Source: Paludibacteraceae bacterium
Lineage (GTDB): Bacteria; Bacteroidota; Bacteroidia; Bacteroidales; Paludibacteraceae
Assembly (NCBI GenBank): GCA_017525455.1
Contig: JAFXSS010000011.1
Span: 1 to 51,536 of the forward strand
Direction: 5' to 3'
DNA: 51,536 nucleotides
The notes below the pieces were generated by a model. The model searched no databases and was not told the origin of the DNA. It was given only the letters and a program-made list of their open reading frames with translations. Position 1 is the stretch's first letter; each line of letters opens with the position of its first letter. This document shows, piece after piece, positions 25,056 through 34,017 of this stretch. The position numbers and the translations under genes are program-made.

Positions 25056-26804
25056 TTACTCCCATTCCTTGTTTTGGGTGAGCGTAAATCCTTTGCTCTT
25101 GTACAGACTGATCTGTCCGGAGGGGATAGGCGAAATGTAGTTACGAGCAATCGGTCGGTTGCGCTGTCCCATTGTGTTACGCAGGATGAATCCTTCCGTA
25201 TCGCCTTCAATCACCACCTCATCGGTCTTACCCGGATAGTCGCTAAGCACGATGTATGCGCCGTAGCGGATATCGGGATTGCAGTCGTTCCACAGGTAGT
25301 CAAGTTTCTTCCAGCGCTTGAGGTCGTTGAGGCGGAAGCCTTCGAGGCAGAGCTCTACGCGGCGTTCGCGACGTATCTCCCAAAGGATAGACGGGGTTAT
25401 ACCGCCATCGGCGTTCTGCTCGATCTGCATGCGCATAGGATCGTCGAAGGTCACGCCGCCCAGAGCCGGCTGGTCACCCACCACTTGCAATGCCGGCAGA
25501 TTGACATCGGCACGGGCGCGAATGACATTGATCGACTTGTCGAGGTCAGCCTGACTGAAGTTGTACTTACCAAGCAGTTTGAGTTCGTAAGCAGCCTCTG
25601 CATAGTTGAGCAGCACTTCGGCATAGCGCAGACAGGGAGCATCGATCACGTTCTTGTTGCTTGCCCAGGTGGGTTCAGGATTGGCAGCGCGTCTGTCGTC
25701 CATGAACTTGCACCAGCTGTAGCCGGACAACGCGTAGTTGAACGGTGAGCAGTCAGTACCCTTGATGTAATACTTCGGCCGTATAACTTGCGTCAGACGC
25801 GGGTCACGGTTAGCGAAGAACTCCTCTGACGTGCGCGGCGTCCAGAACTCGTCGGCCACATATATGGGCTTGCCGTCGGCTCTGACAAACGCATCAGCCA
25901 GCGACTTGCTCAATCCTGCCTGTGTCTCGGTGAACGAGTAACTGAGCGTGGAGTGCGAGATTACACCGTCAACGTAGTGGCGGTACATGAGCATCTCCGG
26001 ATTACCGGCAAGGTTGTCGGAAACGAACAGAGCCTTGTACGACGGAGCAATGCTGTACTTGCCGGAACCGATAACCATATTTGCGGCATCGAAGGCGAAT
26101 TGCAGACATTTGGCTGCATAATCCTGGTCGATATTGTGATACTTGAGGAACGTACCCTCACGCAACATCATACGCGAAGCCATACCTGCAACCACGTAGC
26201 GGTTGACCTGCAACTGGCCATCGTTCTCACGCACATTGTCCATAGCGAACTGGAAATCCTCCATGATCAGCGAATCAACTCGCGTACGCGGGTCGCGATC
26301 CTTATAGAGATAAGCCAGGTCCTCCTGTCTGTCGCTAACAACAGGCACCTTGTCGAACCAAGGCACATCGCCAAAGGTGAAGACGAGATTGCTGTAGTAG
26401 CATGCACGGAAGAACCGTGCCACGCCCATCCAATGGTTGATATCCTTGTCGCTGAGCGGCAGACGGCCTACATTGGCAATCACGTAGTTAGCCTTGCGGA
26501 TATTCGAGAACGACCATGCACCGTCAGATACAGGAATGTTCACGGGCTGCAAGTCCTGCTGGTCAACATCCGAAGCGAAATCATCATTGGTGGTTTGCCC
26601 CATCAGGAACGGTCCGTGCGACCATCCCGAGCCGTAGCCCGAGAATACCGATGTGTAGAATCCGTACATATACGAACGCGCCTGTTGCTCCGACTGCCAG
26701 AACTCCTCGTCGGTAAAGTCGTCGTAAGGCGGTTGGTCAAGCAGGTTGCAACTCGTCCAAAGCATTGGCACAAAGGCCAACAATATATATAAATACTTTT
26801 TCAT
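25056..26804 (-). CDS. SusD/RagB family nutrient-binding lipoprotein
   Basis: The 582-residue protein caps the SusC channel and binds substrate outside the cell. Its signal peptide II ends WTSC (Cys19), then NLLDQPPYDDFTDEEFWQS, a typical SusD start. Family landmarks are ARFFRACYYSNLVFTFGDVPWF at residues about 127-148, the TPR helices with APCLRYAEVLLNYAEAAYEL, and the C-terminal RRVELCLEGFRLNDLKRWKKL. It is 12 bp downstream of susC, so the two are certainly co-transcribed. Confidence 0.96.
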   Translation of the reverse strand: MKKYLYILLAFVPMLWTSCNLLDQPPYDDFTDEEFWQSEQQARSYMYGFYTSVFSGYGSGWSHGPFLMGQTTNDDFASDVDQQDLQPVNIPVSDGAWSFSNIRKANYVIANVGRLPLSDKDINHWMGVARFFRACYYSNLVFTFGDVPWFDKVPVVSDRQEDLAYLYKDRDPRTRVDSLIMEDFQFAMDNVRENDGQLQVNRYVVAGMASRMMLREGTFLKYHNIDQDYAAKCLQFAFDAANMVIGSGKYSIAPSYKALFVSDNLAGNPEMLMYRHYVDGVISHSTLSYSFTETQAGLSKSLADAFVRADGKPIYVADEFWTPRTSEEFFANRDPRLTQVIRPKYYIKGTDCSPFNYALSGYSWCKFMDDRRAANPEPTWASNKNVIDAPCLRYAEVLLNYAEAAYELKLLGKYNFSQADLDKSINVIRARADVNLPALQVVGDQPALGGVTFDDPMRMQIEQNADGGITPSILWEIRRERRVELCLEGFRLNDLKRWKKLDYLWNDCNPDIRYGAYIVLSDYPGKTDEVVIEGDTEGFILRNTMGQRNRPIARNYISPIPSGQISLYKSKGFTLTQNKEWE

Positions 26805-26816
26805 AACGATAGCAGA

Positions 26817-29800
26817 TTAAAGGGTTACTTGCAAACCAAAACTGTACTGACGAGTATAGGGATATATACGTCCCCAGCCCATACCTCCGCCCGAGCCGGC
26901 TGCCGACCCCGTTTCCGGGTCGATAGGCAGGTTGCCCAGGTGGTCAATCTCGCACACGTTCTCCAAGCTGCAATAGATACGTGCTTTCTGGATGTGTGCT
27001 TTCTGCAGGATATTCTTCGGCAGGCTGTAGCCTACAGTGATGTTCTTGAGTCGCAGATACGACAAGTCGAGCATGTAACGCGTCTGAGTCAGGAAGTTGA
27101 ATCCGGCTGCCGAATATTGTCCGGGTTGGTTGGTCTCAGTCAGACGCGGATACCAGGCGTTGGTGTTGGTAGGTGTCCAATAGTCAGTCTGGTGAGCATA
27201 GTACGTACCCTCCGAAAAGTTCCAACCGGGTATCATCATCGTACCCGTAGCCCAGTAGTCGCGCTTGCCTACACCCTGGAAGAAGATGTTCAGATCCACG
27301 CCGTACCAATCGGCACCGATGCGGAAGTTATACTCAAACCGCGGTGTGGTGTTACCTATACGGCTCCAGTCACCGGGATTATCGGGAGTCTTGTCGCCCC
27401 ATGTAATCTCGCCATCGCCATTCAGGTCAACGTACTTGACGTCGCCCGGGCCGTACTTGTACTTGTAGCCCTGGTTCTCAAAGTACGTCTGGGTAGGTAT
27501 ACCCGGCAGCAGGTTACCCTCGCTGTCGAAATCCGATGTCTGGAACAGACGGTCGGTGGTGAAGCCCCAGATCTCACCGATGATCTTACCCTCGTAGTTC
27601 GAACCGTCGATTACTGACAGTGTTGAACGCGGGTGCTTGGTGATAGTAGCCAGAGCATCGGACACGTTGGCCATAAGGTTGATACGCAATCCGTTGCTGA
27701 ACTTATGGTGATAATCAATCTGCAGTTCCCAACCGTTGGTAGTCATCTGTGCAGCGTTCTCGTACGGTGCGCTGGCTCCGTAGGTGGAAGGCGTTTCTGC
27801 ACCACCGGCAATCATACCGTCGTTCACACGGCGGTACCAGTCGAAGGTCACACCCAGATTGTCGTTGAAGAACCGGAAGTCGGCACCTACGTCATAGGTC
27901 TTGATTGTCTCCCACGTAAATCCGTTGGCCAGGGCTGTAGGCAGCGAGAAGGTGATCTCGTCCACATCGTTCACTATCCAGCCGGATGTACCGGAGGACA
28001 TGATGGCGCGGAACATGTTGGCACCTACATCCTGGTTGCCGATCGAGCCGTACGAAGCACGGATCTTGGCGAATGACCACCAAGGTTTCAGCGCCTCCCA
28101 GAAGTTCTCCTCCGATGCTACCCATCCGATCGAGCCGGAGGGGAAGAAACCCCAGAGCCGGTCTTTCGGGAAACGGCTGGAGCCGTCCACACGACCGTTG
28201 AGCTCAATCAGGTAACGATCCTTATATGAATAGTTAACGCGCGCGAAGAAACCCATCAGCGCCCAACTGGTATGAGCACCGTAGATGAACTGGTCGCCAG
28301 TGGCCAGACTGATCTCGGGCTTCGACTGGTCGAGCAGGTCACGTTTCTCGGCATTGACGTACTTGTAATCGTCATACTCGATGTTGTAACCTCCAAAGAT
28401 GCTGAACTTATGCGCATCGTTCCATGTGTGCTGATAACGCAACACAGCGTTACCCGTATGGTGCTGAGTGCGGTAGTTGTAAGAGTCGATCTTGTTGCGT
28501 GCGCTGGAAGCCCAGTTGTCGGACAGTGTCATACCGCCGCTCCAGAAGTCCCATCCGCCTACCGTACCACCGCGCTGCACGTAGTCACGGTTGGTGAGGT
28601 TGAAGGCATAATCCACATCCAGGGTGAAGCCCGGCAGGAAAGTGATGGTTGTACCTACCGAAGCACGTGTGTAGTCACGCTCGTCGCTGTTCATGTTTGC
28701 AGCAGCGGTTTCTGTCACCGCATTACGGAACGGATGTCCCTGATAGGTACCGTACGGCATGATTGCCGGCCAGCGGTAGAGGTAATACAGGGCATCGTAG
28801 CTTGCCGAATTGAAGTTGAACGGTTCGGCAAGGTTAGTGCGGGTGTATAGCATCTTGGCACGCACCTTCAACCACTTGAACACCTCGGTTTCGATACTGG
28901 TGTTGATGGAGTAGCGCTTGTAGCTGTCGGGGTTGACCTTCACCACGCCGTTCTGTCCGGCATATCCCAGACCGATGTAGTAGTTCGTTTTACCTGCCTG
29001 TCCGCTCACGTTCAGGTTGTGCTGTTGCGAGAAGCTGTAGTCACGCACATACATCTTGGCAGGATCCCACGACCGGTAGAAGTAGGCGTCACCGGCTATG
29101 ATATCGAAGTCACGTCCGAGCACCATCTCTTCCGACAGGTCCATATTGCCGTATGTCTGTTCCCACTGGCGCATCATATCGATGGCGGCAGCGTCCCATA
29201 CCAGTCCGCATCCGCCCTTGAACATCGTTGTGCCGGGCACGCGGCGGTTTCTGGCCTCCAGTGCCATCTCTGCGCCGATGTACGACTTGGCCACCTCGGG
29301 CAGCACGGTAGGTGTAGCCCATGAGAAGTTGTTATTGTACGTTACATTGAACTTACCGATCTCGTTGGCACCTGTCTTGGTGGTGATCAGTATGACACCG
29401 AACGCGGCTCGCGTACCGTAGATGGATGCCGAGGCGGCATCCTTCAGCACGCTGATGCTGGCTATATCCTCTGCATTGATGGCGGAGATGTCACTCATCT
29501 CCACCCCGTCAACGAGGATCAGCGGGGCGGCTGAACCGGTCAGTGAGCCTTCGAATCCACGGATATGGAAGTCAGGCACTGCTCCCAGACGTCCGCTGGT
29601 GTTCGTGATGGTCAGACCGGGCGTGGCACCTTGCAGGCTGTTGCCGACGTTCGTTATCGGACGTCCGTCAAGTTGGTCTTGCACACTCACTGTACCGACA
29701 GCACCCGTCAGGTTAGCCTTGCGCTGCGTGCCGTAGCCTACTACTACGACCTCCTCCAGCGCCTTGGTGTCCTCAACGAGTTGGACATTCAAGGTGGAGC

Positions 29801-30053
29801 GGTTCTCCACATTGATCTTCTGTGTGCGGTAGCCCAGATAACTGAATACGAGCACGGAGTTGCCGTTAGCGCTGATGGTGTAACGGCCGTCGAAATCGGT
29901 GATCGTACCGGTGGTCGTACCGTCCACCATCACCGATACGCCGATCATCGGCTCGCCTTGCGCGTCAGTTACCAGACCGCTCACTTCTGCCGCTTGCAGC
30001 ACCGTTGCCGTCAGCAACGCCGCTATAAGCAGAAATAGATAGGAATGTTTCAT
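26817..30053 (-). CDS. SusC/RagA TonB-dependent transporter
   Basis: The 1078-residue outer-membrane channel imports substrate held by SusD, driven by TonB. After the signal peptide comes a carboxypeptidase-regulatory-like domain (VSGLVTDAQGEPMIGVSV, residues 24-98), then the TonB box EEVVVVGYGTQRK (about 100), plug domain (VDGVEMSDISAINAEDIASI) and a 22-strand barrel ending in an aromatic-rich strand (QYSFGLQVTL). Length is normal. Its leader holds TTTGGTTAATAT-type sequence also found before two other genes of the region. Confidence 0.97.
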   Translation of the reverse strand: MKHSYLFLLIAALLTATVLQAAEVSGLVTDAQGEPMIGVSVMVDGTTTGTITDFDGRYTISANGNSVLVFSYLGYRTQKINVENRSTLNVQLVEDTKALEEVVVVGYGTQRKANLTGAVGTVSVQDQLDGRPITNVGNSLQGATPGLTITNTSGRLGAVPDFHIRGFEGSLTGSAAPLILVDGVEMSDISAINAEDIASISVLKDAASASIYGTRAAFGVILITTKTGANEIGKFNVTYNNNFSWATPTVLPEVAKSYIGAEMALEARNRRVPGTTMFKGGCGLVWDAAAIDMMRQWEQTYGNMDLSEEMVLGRDFDIIAGDAYFYRSWDPAKMYVRDYSFSQQHNLNVSGQAGKTNYYIGLGYAGQNGVVKVNPDSYKRYSINTSIETEVFKWLKVRAKMLYTRTNLAEPFNFNSASYDALYYLYRWPAIMPYGTYQGHPFRNAVTETAAANMNSDERDYTRASVGTTITFLPGFTLDVDYAFNLTNRDYVQRGGTVGGWDFWSGGMTLSDNWASSARNKIDSYNYRTQHHTGNAVLRYQHTWNDAHKFSIFGGYNIEYDDYKYVNAEKRDLLDQSKPEISLATGDQFIYGAHTSWALMGFFARVNYSYKDRYLIELNGRVDGSSRFPKDRLWGFFPSGSIGWVASEENFWEALKPWWSFAKIRASYGSIGNQDVGANMFRAIMSSGTSGWIVNDVDEITFSLPTALANGFTWETIKTYDVGADFRFFNDNLGVTFDWYRRVNDGMIAGGAETPSTYGASAPYENAAQMTTNGWELQIDYHHKFSNGLRINLMANVSDALATITKHPRSTLSVIDGSNYEGKIIGEIWGFTTDRLFQTSDFDSEGNLLPGIPTQTYFENQGYKYKYGPGDVKYVDLNGDGEITWGDKTPDNPGDWSRIGNTTPRFEYNFRIGADWYGVDLNIFFQGVGKRDYWATGTMMIPGWNFSEGTYYAHQTDYWTPTNTNAWYPRLTETNQPGQYSAAGFNFLTQTRYMLDLSYLRLKNITVGYSLPKNILQKAHIQKARIYCSLENVCEIDHLGNLPIDPETGSAAGSGGGMGWGRIYPYTRQYSFGLQVTL

Positions 30054-30166
30054 GATGATTTATTTGGTTAATATAATAGTGCTGTTTTTCTATTGTTTTA
30101 TAAACTTCGCCTGCCTCATCTGTCCGTCAGTGGTTATCAGCAGAAGGGATTTCCGGGAAGTGGCGA

Positions 30167-30592
30167 CTACAGGCGTACACCCTGGGCGTTGTATTGGTCA
30201 TTGCCGCGCCGGATAATCAGTTGTCCGTCACGGATAAGTTTGCGGGGTTGTGCTTCATCATTACTGACATTGTTAACGCCCACCTCGGGGTCGGGTTTCT
30301 CATAGGGGTCATCCTCCAGGATTGCCGAGCGGCGTGTGGTGAACGTGTTGTTCAGGTTCGGCATGGTAAACACATACAGTTTGCCGTCGGTAGGCGTTAC
30401 CACATACAGGTTGCCTGCTGCATCGAAATCGCAGCCCATGGTCACACACTCCTCGAAGTTCGTGCCGTAGGAGATGACATTGCGCTCTTTGAGAGTCGGT
30501 TTGCCCTTGGCGTTGTATGTAGCCTCGTACACGGCTATCGTACCCAGTTCGCGGCCTATAGCTACAAGGCTGCCGTCAGTGGTGACAGCCAT
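30167..30592 (-). pseudogene. C-terminal part of the amidase, separated by an in-frame TAG
   Basis: This 141-residue frame begins MAVTTDGSLVAIG only four codons after the TAG that ends the amidase frame, in the same reading frame. It continues the propeller (AVYEATYNAKG, CDFDAAGNLYVVTPTDGKLYVF) and ends RKLIRDGQLIIRRGNDQY plus six, the motif shared with two other proteins here. It has no signal peptide or leader, so alone it would not be exported. It is best read as the 3' part of one 1274-codon gene, 30167-33991, interrupted by mutation, sequencing error or readthrough. Confidence 0.8.
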
Positions 30593-30601
30593 GCCGCCCT
30601 G

Positions 30602-30604
30602 CTA
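30602..30604 (-). other. In-frame TAG within the amidase gene
   Basis: Minus-strand codons read GGC ACG ATA GCC ACA GCG TAG CAG GGC GGC ATG. Both sides stay in one frame and align with the uninterrupted tail of the 1202-residue protein. TAG also ends ftsX and the genes at 36141, 36592 and 43960, so it is an ordinary stop here. Confidence 0.85.
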
Positions 30605-33600
30605 CGCTGTGGCTATCGTGCCACCTACGTTCAGATCCATCTTGCCGTCGGTGACGTGGATGAGCGGTGGCACAGCCTCGGTCGAGGTGTAACGGTACTG
30701 ACTCAGCCACCAGCCTCCGCGACCGTCACGGGCTATCTGTCCAGAACCGTTCTGCATCTTACCGTACTGCTGGTCGTTGTACGTGATGTCGGACGGAGCT
30801 TTGCCCCATGGCAACTCCTCTGCACCGATGTTATAACGCCAAATGCTGGACGAAAGGGTTGTAGAGGCTATATCGTGATCCATCGTGTACAGACGCCGTT
30901 TGTCGCCATAGCCGGTTATCACGCAGTGCATGACGGGATTGGCTACTACGACACCGTCCTTCTTAATCTTTCCGGACACACTGTTGCGCTTGCCGTCGAA
31001 CACCGGTGTGAATGCAGCCGAGGGGTTGGCAGGATCCATAATATATACGCCGCTGGACGATGCTGTAGCCGAAGGAACAAACACATCGCCATTGGGTGCC
31101 ACTGCCGGACGGGCAATAGCCAGCTGGTAGTTCTTGCCGGGGTTATGTTCGCCCCACTTGACGTCACCCTTGTAGGCAGTATTTCCCTGCTCTGTCACAT
31201 CGGCAAAGTCCGACGAGAGGACATATATGCCCTGTGTGGTGGTACGCTGGCCGGCACTGCCGCCTTGTGCATCGGTCACGTATATACGTCCGAAGAACGG
31301 TGAGTTAGGCGTACGATCCACTGCTACGCCGATAGGGGTGGCAAAGTTGAAAATCTTGTCGTTGTCACTGATCAGAGCCGGATAACTGACGGGTTCGGCA
31401 CTGACGGTGAGCTCGTAAGCATCAAAATCCGTCGTATTGGCGGGGTTGGGTATCTCATGAGCGCCCATAGCCATTGCACCTAACTCAAACGAGCCAAGCG
31501 ACTGACCGTCTTTCTCCAGACGGAGCGTGGCACGCGTGGCATCGGTGTTCAGGCGGAAAGTGAACATCCCGTCCTTGTAGTTGAGTTCCGAAGCATAGAT
31601 GTTCGGCACCTCGGCAATGTTCGACACAAAGTGCTGCACGCTCACACCGTCGGTAACAATGTAGATATGCATCTCATACTTGTCAACATAAGCGTACGCA
31701 TGTGCCCGCTCACCGTTGGCTGTTGTAGCGATGAACGGTGATATGGCGGTCTCTGACTCTGTTACATCCCACAGGCGGAATCCCAATACGCCGTTCTGAA
31801 CCTCAGGTTTGGCCATCAGGTTACGCTGTGCATAGCGGAAGAAGCACGGTAGCATGGCCTTGTCGCTCACATATACCTTGCCGTCAGGCTGCAGGGTCAG
31901 ACGTGAGTTGTTGTCCAAGCCTGTGCGGGCAGTAGTCGTCAGTTGGCTGGACTCGGGATGATCCTCGTTGTAAGCCAAGGTAAGAATATCGGTGGCGGTG
32001 GTGGTGGACAGTGTGGCTTTCCAGTACGGCGCGGAAGCCGTCAGTGTGCCGGACACATGTCCCGTAACGGTCTGGTCGATCATCAGCGTGGCCTCAGTCA
32101 AGTCAGGATCGTACAGATAGATCTGCCAGTGGTTGTCAGCTTCTACACCTGCCAGCAGGAAATTGTCGGCTGAGAACGTGATATCGGCGAAGGTTACTCC
32201 AGCAGGTGCTGCTACCGAGCGCTCGGCATTGAGCATCAGGTCGCACACGGCTATACTGCCGCCATCGGCTGACAGGGCATACACCTTGCCGTTGCGGTAA
32301 AGTACGCGGCGATAACCGGCGGCCGTAGCCACAGGCTGACCGTCGGGCACAAACGAATACTCCGGCAGCAGTAGCGTACCGGCGTCCTGTACAGGCTCCT
32401 CAAAGTCCGGCAGGTCAACGCGGGTGTAAGGCAGGAAGAACTTGACACCGGCTATATCCTCTGCAGCCACAGTCACTGTCTCCTCCTTGGCGATGTATCC
32501 GCCTTTTTCGGCACGTACGATATATGTTCCCGGCTCCAGGTCGTAGAAGGCGAATATGCCGTTGTACCAGTCGTCGGTTGTCTTTGTCTGCAGTTCGTGA
32601 CCTTCCGCATCACACAGAGTGACCTTGGCTCCGTTGAGCGGCAGCCACTGGTCGTCGGTGTTGGGGAAATAATAGAACTCCTTGTATCCAAGTTCGTCCA
32701 GCAGTTGGTTGGAACTCTTAACAAATCCGCTGATGCATGCCGTTTGCGGCAATTCGCGCTGGAACCACTTGTGGAAATACTGGAACATACGCAGTGCTTC
32801 CAGATGGCAATAGTCATCGTTCATCAGTCGGTGCGTCTCGGGTGGATAGTCGTGGAACGAGCCTTCGGACAGATGTCCCGGCACGGTCAGCGGACGCAAC
32901 ACGCCCAGACCGTTCCAACTCGGGTCGTAGAATGTTATATCTCCGCGTACGAGCGGTGTAGCCGAGCTCCATACAGTGAGCGGATTCTTGATCTGAATAC
33001 TACCTGCCAGAGTAGCCATCTCGAACGACGGCGGTGTGGTAGCCTCATAGGCGATGCCCGGGCCGCCTTTGCCACGGAAGAGCATCAGCAGGTAGTTGGT
33101 ACGGGAGTTCAGAGCGTTGGAGTGGATACTCAGGAAGTGATCGACCTCATTGGCATTTGCCTCTTCCGCAATGGCAGAGAGCTGACGGTCGTCACCGTTA
33201 ATAATCGCCTCATACTCCGGCGTGCCGGGAGCATAGTCGTAATACTGACTCTCGATGATATCGCGCCATCCCGAGCGGTTCTGCGTACGGGAGATGATCA
33301 CCGTAGCACCGGCTTTCTCCAGCATGTCGCGCAAGAACAGACCTTTCACCAGGTTGGATTTCGACTCCCAATAGCCATCGGGGTTCGTCCACAGTTCGGG
33401 TACATGAACCGTCCAGCAACTGCGGTCGTTGGGATCGTAGCCGCCGTGCCCCGGGTTAAGATAAATCTTGATACCCGCCAAACCGACGGTGTTGTTCTTG
33501 GTAGCCATAACAGCACGCTTGGCAGCTATACGTGCGAAGTTGCGTGTACGCAGGTTCTCCAGACGCGTCTTCTCGTGGTCAACCAGCCACTCGGCCTCAT

Positions 33601-33991
33601 GATCCGTGAGGTTACGGCTCATCTTGCCGTCACGGCTGACACACAGGTAACGCATGGCTTTCTCCTCGGTCTGCGGGTCGGTATATTCGTACATACCGGC
33701 CACCATCTCATCGTCCATCCAAGTGGGTGCTCCCATCACGCCGAGGTACTTCACGTTCTTGCCGTGGAGGTCGCAAACAAACGTGCCGTGATGCGCGGTG
33801 CTGTAGGCTATATGTTTGCGGTCGGGCGAGAGGCTTACCCAGAAGTAACTCTCATCCGGTCCGTTAGGTGCGAGCACGGTCTCCTGACCGACCATCTCGA
33901 CTACGATCTTCTGATCACGCACAAACACGTTTTGTGCACTCAGGCTCAGGCTCAGTGCCAAAGTCAGAATAAGAAGAATAGATTTTTTCAT
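30602..33991 (-). CDS. Secreted N-acetylmuramoyl-L-alanine amidase with propeller tail
   Basis: Amidases of the Amidase_3 family cut the bond between MurNAc and the stem peptide of peptidoglycan. After a signal peptide (ends LSA-Q), residues about 25-135 look like TolB/PD40-type blades. The zinc amidase domain (about 173-410) has ligands His182 (NPGHGGYDP), Glu209 and His290 (FLSIHSNA), and the likely catalytic Glu376 (GHLSEGSFHDYP). A carboxypeptidase-regulatory-like Ig domain follows (about 435-530, LNGAKVTLCDAEGHEL). The rest is a propeller-like tail related to the 1202-residue protein. The frame ends at a TAG before the C-terminal sorting motif, so the 1129-residue product may not be exported properly. 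It lies 26 bp after the GHL10 gene. Confidence 0.88.
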   Translation of the reverse strand: MKKSILLILTLALSLSLSAQNVFVRDQKIVVEMVGQETVLAPNGPDESYFWVSLSPDRKHIAYSTAHHGTFVCDLHGKNVKYLGVMGAPTWMDDEMVAGMYEYTDPQTEEKAMRYLCVSRDGKMSRNLTDHEAEWLVDHEKTRLENLRTRNFARIAAKRAVMATKNNTVGLAGIKIYLNPGHGGYDPNDRSCWTVHVPELWTNPDGYWESKSNLVKGLFLRDMLEKAGATVIISRTQNRSGWRDIIESQYYDYAPGTPEYEAIINGDDRQLSAIAEEANANEVDHFLSIHSNALNSRTNYLLMLFRGKGGPGIAYEATTPPSFEMATLAGSIQIKNPLTVWSSATPLVRGDITFYDPSWNGLGVLRPLTVPGHLSEGSFHDYPPETHRLMNDDYCHLEALRMFQYFHKWFQRELPQTACISGFVKSSNQLLDELGYKEFYYFPNTDDQWLPLNGAKVTLCDAEGHELQTKTTDDWYNGIFAFYDLEPGTYIVRAEKGGYIAKEETVTVAAEDIAGVKFFLPYTRVDLPDFEEPVQDAGTLLLPEYSFVPDGQPVATAAGYRRVLYRNGKVYALSADGGSIAVCDLMLNAERSVAAPAGVTFADITFSADNFLLAGVEADNHWQIYLYDPDLTEATLMIDQTVTGHVSGTLTASAPYWKATLSTTTATDILTLAYNEDHPESSQLTTTARTGLDNNSRLTLQPDGKVYVSDKAMLPCFFRYAQRNLMAKPEVQNGVLGFRLWDVTESETAISPFIATTANGERAHAYAYVDKYEMHIYIVTDGVSVQHFVSNIAEVPNIYASELNYKDGMFTFRLNTDATRATLRLEKDGQSLGSFELGAMAMGAHEIPNPANTTDFDAYELTVSAEPVSYPALISDNDKIFNFATPIGVAVDRTPNSPFFGRIYVTDAQGGSAGQRTTTQGIYVLSSDFADVTEQGNTAYKGDVKWGEHNPGKNYQLAIARPAVAPNGDVFVPSATASSSGVYIMDPANPSAAFTPVFDGKRNSVSGKIKKDGVVVANPVMHCVITGYGDKRRLYTMDHDIASTTLSSSIWRYNIGAEELPWGKAPSDITYNDQQYGKMQNGSGQIARDGRGGWWLSQYRYTSTEAVPPLIHVTDGKMDLNVGGTIATA

Positions 33992-34017
33992 GATATGTAT
34001 AGAATTTGAAGATTTGA

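Noticed and set aside
30602-30604. TAG reassigned to an amino acid in this organism
   Set aside because: ftsX and the genes at 36141, 36592 and 43960 all end at TAG with normal C-termini.
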